The notes beneath the pieces were generated by a model. The model was not told the DNA's origin. It was given only the letters and a program-made list of their open reading frames with translations, and did no database searches. This document shows positions 10,626-20,924 of a stretch of 52,500 nucleotides of DNA, piece by piece. The stretch lies in assembly GCA_905221605.1 (NCBI GenBank), contig CAJNDS010000056.1:1-52500 (forward strand), written 5' to 3'. The position numbers were made by a program, and so were the translations under genes. The DNA comes from Symbiodinium natans (lineage: Eukaryota; Sar; Dinophyceae; Suessiales; Symbiodiniaceae). Within the stretch, counting starts at the first letter, position 1. Each line of letters opens with the position of its first letter.

Positions 10626-11045
10626 CGTTGGGCGCCCAAAATGACAAATCGCAAGCAGTGTCCCCCTTAAGTTCTTGGAAAACTGAGGTCCGAAAATGAC
10701 AAATCGCAAGCAGTGTCCCCCCTGATTTTTTTTGGAAACTGAGCTTCCAAAATGACAGATCGCAAGCAGTGTCCCCCTTAACTTAACCGAGCGCCCAAAA
10801 TGACAAATCGCAAACAGTGTCACCCTTAAGTTTTTGGAAAACTGAGCTCCCAAAATAACAAATCGCAAGCAGTGTTCCCCTTAAGTTTTTGGCAAACTGA
10901 GCGCCCCAAGCGACAAATCGCAAGCAGTGTCCCCCTTAAGTTTTTGGAAAACTGAGCGCCCAAAATGACAAATCGCAAGCAGTGTCCCCTGAAGGTTTTG
11001 GAAAACCGAGCTTCCAAAATGACAAATCGCAAGCATTGTCATCCC
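10626..11045. repeat. 55-bp satellite, block 2
   Basis: About eight more copies of the 55-bp unit, some with internal deletions, continue after the insert and decay near 11045-11090. Confidence 0.85.
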
Positions 11046-11625
11046 TTAATTGTTTTGGAAAAGTGACCTTCCAAAGTGATAAATCGCCGTATGTTTTTGC
11101 CTTAAGTCAGGGTTTGGGAAGCCCAAAATGTGCAAAAACCCACTGTAATTAGCCATTTTAAGGGTTTTCCAAGGCCTATGTTTTAGCCTTATTACGCACA
11201 AAATGATCAAAAATGATTGTTTTTTACTATTTTGTAACGAAAATCCATATGTTTTTGGCTTTAATTCAGGGTTTGGGAAGGCCCAAATTGTGCAAGAAAT
11301 CACTAAAATTTGCCATTGCGAGGGTTTTCCAAGGCCGCCAGACTAGCGAAAATCCCTATGTTTTGGCCTTGATACGGAGTTTGGGAAGGCCCAAAATGGT
11401 CAAAAATCACTAAATTATATAATTTGGTGGTTTTTCCAGGCTGCCAAACTAACGAAAATCCCTATGTTTTGGCCTTAGTTCAGGGTTTGGGAAGGTCCAA
11501 ATTGCGCAAAAATTTACTAAAATTTGCCATTTCGAAGGTTTTCCAAGGCCGCCAGACTAGCGAAAATCCCTATGTTTTGGCCTTGATACGGAGTTTGGGA
11601 AGGCCCAAAAATGGTCAAAAATCAT
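11046..11625. repeat. ~107-bp satellite, block 1
   Basis: The landmark CGAAAATCCCTATGTTTTGG recurs at 11347, 11453 and 11561 (spacing 106 and 108). Each unit also has GGTTTGGGAAGGCCCAAA and a TTTTCCAAGGC segment. The older part (11046-11340) is more diverged. Confidence 0.85.
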
Positions 11626-11996
11626 CATGAGCATCAGCTGGGTCGTGGTCATTTGCCGTGCCTGTCACCCACTGTAGGGTTGGGCAGGGTGGGGCGGACT
11701 GTGTGACTGTGCTTAAACACCAGTTCAAAAAAAGGGGCCCTGCAGCTCTAAACCTCAGAGCTTGAAACTTGCAGCCTTGCACGCCAACCCCCTTCCCACC
11801 CTAAGCCTCAACCCTAAACAAAAAGAAAGCAAACCCTAAACCCTGCACCCTTTCAGCCCAGAACGCTAAGCACAAGCAGGAACAAGAGCTAAACCAATGA
11901 AGACCCAAGAGTCTGGTAGTGGACGCACGCCGAGAGTCTCAACGAACCTGCAGGGGGAACTGTGGGGAAGGGGGGGGGTTTTGGGCGGTTTAGGGT
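11626..11996. other. Spacer with degenerate telomere-like bases
   Basis: Contains CCCTAAA-like fragments around 11800-11850, a G run at about 11969-11978, and the start of a TTTAGGG array (11989-12009). No exon is supported. Confidence 0.5.
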
Positions 11997-12946
11997 TTAG
12001 GGTTTAGGGTGTGGGCTTTGGGGTGGTTTTGGCTGGGTCCGGCTGAGGGATGCGAGCCTCCTGCCGAAGCTGCAGCAGTTGTGACTGAACATGTCGTAGT
12101 CGCGTCCTCGCCACTCTTGGCAGAGGTGGAAGAGAATTTCTGCCACCTCCATGCGGCTCCTGGCCTCTGGGTTCTGGGTTTCGGGGTGTACTTTAAGATC
12201 CACAACTTGACCCTAAACCTTAAACCCAAATCAAAGCCAGGCAGCTGTAGACCCCAGAAGAATGCTGCACTCCTTGGTAGCCCAGTAACATATTGTAATA
12301 AGGGCACCTTTTTTTGGGGCTACTTACTTTATAAGGGAACCCTGAAACAAAAAAAGGGAAAAGGGTACCACTGGGCTACCAAGTTAGATACCCTAAACCC
12401 CTAAACCCTATAAACCCTAAACCCTGCCACCCACTGGGCTACCAAGACTCATAAACGTGCGCCGTCTCGGAGCGAGGTGGATCGCAAGCGACGCCGTGCA
12501 CGCCATACGACCACTCGGCTCCGAAGACCTGAAGCGGGCAACGATGGGTGATCTTGTGGGTTTAGGGTTTAGGGTTTAGGGTTTTGGGGCTTAGGGGTTT
12601 TATGAAGCTGACACCATGCCCCATTTGTTCTACTTGCCTCCACGCCAATGTGGAAGGCTCCGCCGAGGGCCGGTCCAAAGTTCAACACGTGGTTGGGGCC
12701 CACGAAATTCCTTCGCATGTCTGAGAGGAGTCTGAGGAGGGGGAGGGGGTTCATGCAGGCAGCTGGGTCAATGGCTCTAGACAACAGAACTTGTGTACCC
12801 CTAAACCCTAAACTCAAACGGTGAATCAGGAGGCCGATTGAAAGCAAGTGTCTCCCCGAGGTTGTACACGTGCACCTCCACCGCCTGCGGTGCCGTGTCG
12901 CCAGTCAGGGGGCTGCGGTTGGTGGGGCTGCGAAGCTCGAGGTCCG
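11997..12946 (-). CDS. PPPDE/DeSI-like peptidase domain gene, four exons
   Basis: The minus strand holds the blocks of a PPPDE (DeSI, papain-fold deSUMOylase/deubiquitinase-like) domain in order. Exon 1 (about 12835-12946) gives the first strand, VEVHVYNLGETLAF. Exon 2 (12638-12720, acceptor CTCCTCTCAG) gives NHVLNFGPALGGAFHIGVE with the catalytic His. Exon 3 (about 12448-12528, acceptor CCGCTTCAG) continues in frame as VFGAEWSYG. Exon 4 (about 12040-12160) gives EWRGRDYDMFSHNCCSFG; the first Cys (12075-12077) is the expected nucleophile. The exon 2/3 intron is 109 bp with donor AG|GCAAGT, a GC-AG intron. Ends of exons 1 and 4 are uncertain. If exon 4 is not spliced further, the stop (11997-11999) lies in a telomere-like repeat. 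His and Cys are both present. A ~107-bp satellite abuts the 5' end at about 12953, so the N-terminus may be truncated. The family call is from motif recognition. Confidence 0.7.
12273..12383. repeat. Foldback (inverted repeat) element in an intron
   Basis: A perfect 14-bp inverted repeat (CTTGGTAGCCCAGT at 12273-12286, its complement at 12370-12383) encloses a second inverted pair of 10 bp (CCTTTTTTTG at 12307, its complement at 12348). A further copy of the right arm lies at 12433-12446. The unit sits inside the intron between exons 3 and 4 of the peptidase-like gene. Confidence 0.8.
12391..12425 (-). repeat. Interstitial CCCTAAA repeat, degenerate
   Basis: Four to five imperfect CCCTAAA units lie between the foldback and the extra arm, within an intron of the minus-strand gene. 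Confidence 0.8.
12558..12584 (+). repeat. Interstitial TTTAGGG repeat
   Basis: Three and a half TTTAGGG copies lie within the 109-bp GC-AG intron (12529-12637). Confidence 0.85.
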
Positions 12947-12952
12947 CTTGGT

Positions 12953-13490
12953 AATCACTAAATTTCATTATTTGGTGGTTTTTCCAGGCTGCCAAACTAA
13001 CGAAAATCCCTATGTTTTGGCCTTAGTTCAGGGTTTGGGAAGGTCCAAATTGCGCAAAAATTTACTAAAATTTGCCATTTCGAAGGTTTTCCAAGGCCGC
13101 CAGACTAGCGAAAATCCCTATGTTTTGGCCTTGATACGGAGTTTGGTAAGGTCCAAAAGGGTCAAAAATCACTAAATTTCATTATTTGGTGGTTTTCCAA
13201 GGCTGCCAAACTAACGAAAATCCCTATGTTTTCGCATTTATTCAGGGTTTGGGAAGGCCCAAAATGATCAAAAAACACCAAAATTTGCCATTTGGGTGGG
13301 TTTACGGCTGCCAAACTACGGAAAATCTCCTTTTTTGCACACCTGAACTCAGGATTTGTGAGAGCCCAAAATGGTCGAAAACTACGCAGTTTGCCACGGG
13401 GATGGGTTTCCAAGGCACAAAATGATCCAAAATCATGAAAATCTGCTATTTGGGGGGCCCAAAATGATCAGAAATCACGGATTTTTGCCA
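12953..13490. repeat. ~107-bp satellite, block 2
   Basis: Bases 12953-13160 are nearly identical to 11410-11625, with the same GGTGGTTTTTCCAGGCTGCC and CGAAAATCCCTATGTTTTGG landmarks. More diverged copies follow to 13490. The two blocks bracket the peptidase-like gene. Confidence 0.85.
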
Positions 13491-13499
13491 CCACCCGCC

Positions 13500-15653
13500 C
13501 TCCCTAAACTATCTAAACTATCTAAACTATCTAAACTATCTAAACTATCTAAACTATCTAAACTATCTAAACTATCAAAACTATCTAAACTATCTAAACT
13601 ACCTAAACTATCTAAACTATCTAAACCCCCCTGGTTTAGACCCAACCCCCCCCCCCCCTTAAACTATATAAACTATCTAAACTATCTAAACCCTCCCCCC
13701 CGGTTTAGATAGTTTAGATAGTTTAGGTAGTTTAGGCCTCTCCCCCAACTATCTAAACTATCTAAACTATCTAAACTATCTAAACGCCCCTGGTTTAGAC
13801 CCAACCCCCCTCCCTTAAACTATCTAAACTATCTAAACTATCTAAACCCTCCCCCCCGGTTTAGATAGTTTAGATAGTTTAGGTAGTTTAGGCCTCTCCC
13901 CCAACTATCTAAACTATCTAAACTATCTAACCCCCCTGCTTTAGACCCAACCACCCCCCCCCTTAAACTATCTAAACTATCTAAACTATCTAAACTATCT
14001 AAACTATCTAAACCCCCACAGGTTTAGATAGTTTAGATAGTTTAGGTAGTTTAGGCCTCTCCCCCAACTATCTAAACTATCTAAACTATCTAAATCCCCC
14101 TGGTTTAGACCCAACCCCCAGCCCCCTAAACTATCTAAACTATCTAAACTATCTAAACTATCTAAACTATCTAAACTATCTAAACTATCTAAACTATCTA
14201 AACTATCTAAACCCCCCCTGGTTTAGATAGTTTAGATAGTTTAGGTAGTTTAGGCCTCTCCCCCAACTATCTAAACTATCTAAACTATCTAAACCCCCCC
14301 GGTTTAGATAGTTTAGATAGTTTAGATAGTTTAGGTGGTTTAGGCCTCTCCCCCTATTATCTAAACTATCTAAACTATCCAAACCCCCTAGTTTAGATTG
14401 TTTAGGTAGTTTAGGTAGTTTAGGTAGTTTTGGGCTCCACCCGGGACCCAAGCTCCCACCCCTAAACTATCTAAACTATCTAAACTATCTAAACTATCTA
14501 AACCCCCCCCCGGTTTAGATAGTTTAGGTAGTTTAGGCCTCTCTCCCAACTATCTAAACTGTCTAAACTATCTAAACCCCCCTGGTTTAGATAGTTTAGA
14601 TAGTTTAGGTAGTTTAGGTAGTTTTGGGCTCCACCCGGGACCAACCCCCCCCCTAAACTATCTAAACCACCCCCCCGGTTTAGATAGTTTAGATAGTTTA
14701 GGTAGTTTAGGGGCCTCTGCCCCAACTATCTAAACTATCTAAACTATCAAAACCCCCCTGGTTTAGACCCAACCCCCCCCCCCCTCAACTATCTAAACTA
14801 TCTAAACTATCTAAACTATCTAAACCCTATCTAAACTATCTAAACTATCTAAACCCCCCCGGTTTAGATAGTTTAGATAGTTTAGGTAGTTTAGGCCTCT
14901 CCCCCAACTATCTAAACTATCTAAACTATCTAAACTATCTAAACTATCTAAACTATCTAAACCCCCCTGGTTTAGATAGTTTAGATAGTTTAGATAGTTT
15001 AGGTAGTTTAGGTAGTTTAGGTAGTTTTGGGCTCCACCCGGGACCAACCTCCCCCCTAAACTATCTAAACCACCCCCCCGGTTTAGATAGTTTAGATAGT
15101 TTAGGTAGTTTAGGCCTCTGCCCCAACTATCTAAACTATCTAAACTATCTAAACCCCCCTGGTTTAGACCCACCCCCCCCCCCCTCAACTATCTAAACTA
15201 TCTAAACTATCTAAACTATCTAAACTATCTAAACTATCTAACCCCCCCTGGTTTAGATAGTTTAGATAGTTTAGGTAGTTTAGGCCTCTCCCCCAACTAT
15301 CTAAACTATCTAAACTATCTAAACTATCTAAACTATCTAAACTATCTAAACCCCCCTGGTTTAGATAGTTTAGATAGTTTAAATAGTTTAGGCCTCTCCC
15401 CCAACTATCTAAACTATCTAAACTATCTAAACCCCCCCCCGGTTTAGATAGTTTAGATAATTTAAATAGTTTAGGCCTCTACCCCAACTATCTAAACTAT
15501 CTAAACTATCTAAACCCCCTCTGGTTTAGATAGTTTATATAGTTTAGATAGTTTAAATAGTTTAGATAGTTTAGGTAGTTTTGGGCTCCACCCGTGACCC
15601 AACCTACCACCAAAATTATCTAAACTATGTAAACTATCTAAACTATCTAAACC
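13500..15653. repeat. 9-bp satellite CTATCTAAA in alternating orientation
   Basis: Runs of (CTATCTAAA)n, three to ten copies each, are followed by C-rich spacers and then runs of the reverse complement (TTTAGATAG)n with the variant TTTAGGTAG. The pattern repeats many times, often with CCTCTCCCCC and GGGCTCCACCCGGGACC linkers. Neighbouring blocks are complementary, so either strand can fold into long hairpins. Open frames are three-residue repeats (LSK, LNY, LDS) caused by the 9-bp period, not proteins. Confidence 0.95.
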
Positions 15654-16548
15654 CCCGGGCTCGTAATTTAGTATTGGGGGAAGGCCCGGGCTCGTAATTT
15701 AGTATTTGGGGAAGGCCCGGGCTCGTAATTTAGTATTGGGGGAAGGCCCGGGCTCGTAATTTAGTATTTGGGGAAGGCCCGGGCTCGTAATTTAGTATTG
15801 GGGGAAGGCCCGGGCTCGTAATGTAATATTGGGGGAAGGCCCGGGCTGGTAATTTAGTATTGGGGGGAGGCCCGGGCTCGTAATTTAGTATTGGGGGGAG
15901 GCCCGGGCTCGAAATTTAGTATTGGGGGGGGCCCGGCTCGTAAAGTAGTATTGGGGGGGGGCCGGGCTCGTAATTTAGTATTGGGGGGGGGCCGGGCTCG
16001 TAATTTAGTATTGGGGGGACCCTTGGTTTAGATAGTTTAGATAATTTAAGTAGTTTAGATAGTTTAGGTAGTTTTGGGCTCCACCCATGACCCAACCTAC
16101 CACCAAAATGATCTAAACTATGTAAACTATCTAAACTATCTAAACCCCCGGGCTCGTAATTTAGTATTGGGGGAAGGCCCGGGCTCGTAATTTAGTATTG
16201 GGGGAAGGCCCGGGCTCGTAATTTAGTATTGGGGGAAGGACCGGGCTCGTAATTTAGTATTGGGGGAAGGCCCGGGCTCGTAATTTAGTATTGGGGGAAG
16301 GCCCGGGCTCGTAATTTAGTATTGGGGGAAGGCCCGGGCTCGTAATTTAGTATTGGGGGAACCCTTGGTTTAGATAGTTTAGATAATTTAAATAGTTTAG
16401 ATAGTTTAGGTAGTTTTGGGCTCCACCCGTGACCCAACCTACCCCCAAAATTATCTAAACTATGTAAACTATCTAAACTATCTAAACCCCCGGGCTCGTA
16501 ATTTAGTATTGGGGGAAGGCACGGGCTCGTAATTTAGTATTGGGGGGA
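15654..16548. repeat. 31-bp tandem arrays nested in the 9-bp satellite
   Basis: The unit CCCGGGCTCGTAATTTAG plus TATTGGGGGAAGG (31 bp) occurs about 12 times at 15654-16020, seven times at 16147-16360 and about twice at 16492-16548. Each array is followed by the same ~125-130-bp linker, which starts ACCCTTGGTTTAGATAG and carries GGGCTCCACCC. This gives a higher-order repeat of variable length. Confidence 0.95.
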
Positions 16549-17125
16549 CCCTTGGTTTAGATAGTTTAGATAGTTTAGGTAGTTTTGGGCTCCACCCGGG
16601 ACCCAACCTCCCCCCCCAAACTACCTAAACTACCTAAACTACCTAAACTACCTAAACTACCTAAACTATCTAAACTATCTAAACTATCTAAACCCCCCTG
16701 GTTTAGATAGTTTAGATCGTTTAGGTAGTTGAGGCCTCTCTCCCCCAACTATCTAAACTATCTAAACTATCTAAACCCCCCTGGTTTAGATAGTTTAGAT
16801 AGTTTAGGTAGTTGAGGCCTCTCTCCCCCAACTATCTAAACTATCTAAACTATGTAAACCCCCCTGGTTTAGATAGTTTAGGGAGTTTAGGCCTCTCACC
16901 CAACTATCTAAACTATCTAAACTATCTAAACTATCTAAACCCCATTGGTTTAGATAGTTTAGGTAGTTTAGGCCTCTCCCCCAACTATCTAAACTATCTA
17001 AACTATCTAAACCCCACTGGTTTAGATAGTTTAGATAGTTTAGGTAGTTTCGGCCTCTCACCCAACTATCTAAACTATCTAAACTATCTAAACTATCTAA
17101 ACCCCCCTGGTTTAGATAGTTGAGA
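16549..17125. repeat. 9-bp satellite CTATCTAAA, right block
   Basis: Same foldback pattern as 13500-15653, including a run of the variant CTACCTAAA at about 16620-16660. It ends abruptly near 17125. Confidence 0.95.
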
Positions 17126-17175
17126 TAGTCCCCAAAAAAAGGAACGCCACATAATACATAAAGGTTCCTGCCTCA

Positions 17176-17262
17176 TATATATATATACATATGTATAATC
17201 TAATATAATATAATATACTATACTATACTAGAATATAATATAATATACTATAATATAAGCCT
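17176..17262. repeat. AT-rich simple repeat
   Basis: TATATATACATATG followed by TAATATAATATACTA-type pentamer and decamer repeats. Confidence 0.85.
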
Positions 17263-17708
17263 GGGAGCTGTGCACGGACTGCCCCTCATGGCCGTTGAAT
17301 TGAACGCCTTGGAAACCCAGCGCTTCGGATTGCGATGTTCATGCTGCGTTGCAGCTGCATCCGCTTGTAGGGCTTCGTGATTCGTGCCCGAGTTCTTGTT
17401 CTGATTATTTATTGTTCTCTTGCGATTCTGTGAGGCTCTTGGTCATAGACTTATTTTCGCTTTTTCAGCATCGAGGGTCGCTGGTTCAGGAATGCATGCT
17501 CATGCTGTGATGCAAAAAGTCAAGGTTGTTTTCTGTTCTGGTGAGGCCACGGTTTTGGGGTAAATGGGGGCTTCGGCAAGGTGAGAAGGTAAAAACGATC
17601 ACCGCTTTAGGCTTAAGGCTTATATCGGGGTCGGATTGCGAGGATCCCCAACTGCAAGCTTGTACCCGTAAAGAGAACACTGCTCTGGCCGAGTTTTGGA
17701 GAGCACAG

Positions 17709-17811
17709 GAGCGCGCGCACCCACTCGTACCATGAGAGATCTTCTCGCGCCGATGTGAAGGTGCACAATGCAGAGTTCCAGCGGTCCACCTTGGCGAAGC
17801 TCTTTGGCTGA
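17709..17811 (+). CDS. Possible terminal exon, unknown protein
   Basis: After GAGCACAG (AG at 17707-17708) a 33-codon frame runs to TGA at 17809-17811. It has protein-like composition (SSRADVKVHNAEFQRSTLAK then LFG). It is too short for a family call. Other frames are open here, so this rests on composition and the acceptor. Confidence 0.3.
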
Positions 17812-18712
17812 GGGTGCACTGAGTGCGAGAGATCTGGTCCAGTCATTGTTGAGGCTTGTAAGCGTTAAGCATTCGTAACATGGGTTTTAGGTGGTTGGGG
17901 ATGGGTTGATTCTGATTGGCACCTGTGCGAGCATGGGCATAGACACAGATTGATACGATGCGTACTACTGCTGCATACATCTTTCAACGATTCGGCACGT
18001 GTTGACATCCTCTTACAAAGCTCACGGAGTTGCGGTTGCAGCCCACATCTCACCAACTTTCCTGTTTCACCGGGTGCCATGGCAAAGAATGCCTAGCACC
18101 CTCCGACCATGCATGCGTCAGCGGCCTCCACGCCACTTCCGACATGTGGGATTATGCTGTTGCGGGCTCCTCGCCTCAAAAACCGCTGATATATATATAT
18201 GTATATATATCTATCTATATCTATGTATATATCTATATATATATACTTAACTAACACCCCTCCGAGATGGCTTTCGGAGCGTAAGCAAGAGTCTGCTGGC
18301 AAGGCGAGTCACATGTGGGGTGGCAAACTCTCCCGTGTCGAACTATTCAGCCTACTGTCGACCCCCTTTGGAACCTCCAGATTTTCCAGATTGGTGCAAA
18401 ACTGTGTCGGCACCAAATAACCTTACTTAGTGACTACCCACAATTATTTGAGTTGTTGAACCACGCGTGTAAGGTATCATTTTTAAGCCTTGCTGTTGCA
18501 ACGAACAAAAATATCTCCAGCCATTGAGGTTCAGCTTTTCAGCCCCCTCCGTGCACCAGCACCAAGAATATCCAACCCGCTCATTGCTTCTGGCCGCATG
18601 TTTTATGCTCGTGGGCGTACAACAAGATTAGCAGAAGGCACGACCTTCTGGTTCCTGTACCATAATGCGAGGCCCTATGCAAAAACCGTCGAAACTTGGC
18701 TTCTTTCCTTGA
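17812..18712. other. Gene-free stretch with TA microsatellite
   Basis: Contains TATATATGTATATATCTATC-type repeats at 18188-18247. Several short open frames on both strands show no domain or clear splice context. Confidence 0.5.
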
Positions 18713-18817
18713 CTCAAGCTTGTCAAGGAGCGTGTAGCTGATAGAATCGGACTGGATGTAACTTCAGAGCTCGCTGAGCAGCTTGTCTTGAGTTCAGTTG
18801 GCTTTGCGATACAAAAT
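18713..18817 (+). CDS. Possible internal exon, unknown protein
   Basis: A pyrimidine tract (TTCTTTCCTTGACTCAAG) precedes a frame with clear helical character (VKERVADRIGLDVTSELAEQ, then LVLSSVGFAI). The frame stays open to 19249, but the protein-like part ends near 18817. No donor was identified with confidence and no family recognised. Confidence 0.35.
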
Positions 18818-19423
18818 AGCACGAAAACAGAGCCACACCTTCCACATGCCGAGCCTCAGCCTCTGCGGCGTCCCCCATTTTCGGCGAGGCTGAGGTGCTC
18901 GGCTTTAGCTGTCATTGAAGGCTTCTTGAAGAATGGACAAAGCAAATCTCAAGCCCTCAACTCCAAAAGTCTGACAAAGCTGATTCTAAACCTCCGAAGC
19001 CCCGAGCCTTCGATTGCAGATGCCCCAAAATGTGGGATTTTTGGATGGGCTGGTCGTCGCTGGTGGTCAGGCAAAGGACTTCAGATGGGGCTGGATACAG
19101 TTATAGTTTTAGCCCCGGGTCTCAGGGTCGGACTCCTCAAAGAAATCTCGGCCCAAAGGGCCTCTCAGCATGTGAAGTCCAAAAGAGCTAGGTCAGTTGG
19201 CAGCCGGAACAACTCTGTCGGCGAGGCAGTTTCAGTGTTGGCTAAGTGAGAAAGGGCGCAGCGTGTTCGGTGAAGTCGTGGCTCTTGCCAAGGCCATGGA
19301 GCCAGAGGCGGGAGTTGGGAGTTGGGGTTGCGCAGGGCCCTGCATTTCCTCAAGCCCTAGAGTGAAGCCTCGTAAAGTCTCGCCAGCGACCGCAAAGTCC
19401 TCTCGAAGTTGCCTCGCCTGATG
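18818..19423. other. No exon firmly supported
   Basis: The plus frame from the preceding candidate stays open to 19249 (AVIEGFLKNGQSKSQALNS near 18910) but has no splice landmark I can place. Confidence 0.35.
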
Positions 19424-19507
19424 AACCCTAAACCCTAAACCCTAAACCCTAAACCCTAAACCCTAAACCCTAAACCCTAAACCCTAAACCCTAAACCCTA
19501 AACCCTC
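19424..19507 (-). repeat. Longest interstitial telomere-like array: (CCCTAAA)12
   Basis: 84 bp, equal to 12 perfect heptamers with no interruption. It is flanked by unrelated sequence on both sides. A degenerate array with CCCGATA and CCCGAAA variants follows at 19632-19682. Confidence 0.95.
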
Positions 19508-19631
19508 CCTTGACAGGTGCCAGGCCGGAGGCGCAAGCGACGTCGGGTCATCAGCTCCTCAGATGACGAAGGCGCAAAGTCGGAGAGTAGGCGAATGCAG
19601 GCGAGCAGGCTACAGAAGCCCCAATGTAGTG

Positions 19632-19682
19632 AACCCTAAACCCGATACCCGAAACCCGAAACCCTAAACCCTAAACCCTAAA
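19632..19682 (-). repeat. Degenerate CCCTAAA array
   Basis: About seven heptamers, with variants CCCGATA and CCCGAAA, then two or three perfect CCCTAAA. Confidence 0.85.
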
Positions 19683-19689
19683 GAAAAAA

Positions 19690-20700
19690 TGTGGCTTAAT
19701 GATATGAACACAGAATCACGTAACAGAGTCAGCCCCTGCTCGTGAAAGAGCCTCTGTCCATGCAGGAGAAGCTGATGGCACGTCTGCCAGAACCCCGGGT
19801 GTCTGCGCATTGTGGAGTCTGAGTTTTTCGTCGTCTTGGCAATCTTCTTGTGGAGAGATCTTTTTGTGGAGGGATCTCTTTGGGGAATTTTTTCGGCTTG
19901 CGTTGGGGGCCCGGATTGTTGGGGCCTCTCTTCTTCGAAAATCCGGCCTCGGGGTCCTGTGACGGCACGGTGTTCGGGGGGGGTGGAGGGGCTTTCGGTT
20001 GCAGGACGCGTGTACAAGGCACTGATCTTCAAAAGGCTTCAGCATGCCTCTGTCAGATGCCGCTGCAAAGCGATGAGCAGCGTGAGTTATGAGCAGCGAG
20101 AGCTCTCGGTTCGTCTGAAGAATCCCAGGTGCGAGCGAGACATGTCGCTGGATTCTGGGGCCACATGTGGCTTTGAGGAATGCGAGTACAGAAACAGACG
20201 CTTTGCAAGGAAACCATTGCAAGAAGTAGTGTCCTTCTGGGTCGAGGTTCTTCAAACGCGGTGTCAGTCGTTTATCCCATTGTTCACTGGACATCATACT
20301 TTTGACGTCCTTACCCTTCAGCATCCACACAGCATGCACACCCCATGCCATGTTGCCCCAGGCACCTTCGACTTTGCAAAGCTTTGCACCCACTCCCAAG
20401 CCCAAAGTTCCAACCTCTCCTTCTCAGGCTGGCGTTCAGCCACCCAATGCAGATGTTGAGGCATATGGGTTTTGTTTGCGTGTCTTGGGGGCATGCCTTA
20501 CATGAGACTCAGGCTTGCAAGATTGAGATAGATTGAGGGTTTGGGCCTTTCGGCCAAGGAATGTGCTTGTCGAAACAGGGCAAGCGCAGCTTGTGGGTCT
20601 TGTCTTGCAGCAAGCACGGAGATTCCGGAATCTCGAGCCCGGGTCGGGGGCCAAGCATCATACACAGCACGGCGCCCCATGAGAACGTGTCCCGAGCAAG
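19690..20700 (-). CDS. Minus-strand multi-exon candidate with a TPR-like exon
   Basis: Three stretches on the minus strand read as protein. The first (20502 to about 20690) has ARQDPQAALALFRQAHSLAE followed by PKPSIYLNLASL, which resembles a tetratricopeptide helix pair. It ends at a good donor (CAT|GTAAGG, at 20501). The second (about 20130-20435) contains KLCKVEGAWGNMAWGVHAVW and EQWDKRLTPRLKNLDPEG, ending near LAFLKATCGP. The third (about 19690-19900) contains MRRHPGFWQTCHQLLLHGQR and ends in a stop in the degenerate CCCTAAA array. Which frame is used after the first intron is unclear, because two frames are open there. The TPR link is weak and rests on one motif. The plus strand also has a pyrimidine-rich acceptor at 20427, so an opposite-strand exon cannot be excluded. 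Confidence 0.4.
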
Positions 20701-20905
20701 AGTCCAAAGTAGAGTAGCTTGTTGGCGACTTGAACTCCTCTGCTGTTCTTAGATCGCTTTGTGTGGCCCCGGCGTAGCAGGCCCGATAAACACTTCTTGG
20801 GTTGAAGGGTCGGCTGACCTGTGCGGTGAACACGGCCAAGATGGTCGGAACACCCCAGCCCTTACGGAAAACACCGAAAGATCAGGGCCCCAGGACCCGC
20901 ACATT

Positions 20906-20924
20906 CCCCCCCCCCCCCCCCCCC
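20906..20924. repeat. C homopolymer (19 bp)
   Basis: Uninterrupted C run. Similar G runs lie at 21369-21378 and 21390-21404. Confidence 0.9.

Noticed and set aside
13500-16548. Possible CRISPR array because of regular short repeats
   Set aside because: There are no unique spacers of constant size, the repeats are 9 and 31 bp in head-to-tail satellites, and the genome is eukaryotic.
14203-17123. Open frames made of LNY, LDS or LSK triplet repeats
   Set aside because: Direct result of the 9-bp satellite period. All strands and frames are open.
19812-20459. 215-codon plus-strand open frame
   Set aside because: It overlaps the more protein-like minus-strand stretches and has no domain. The plus-strand acceptor at 20427 is noted but not enough to call it.
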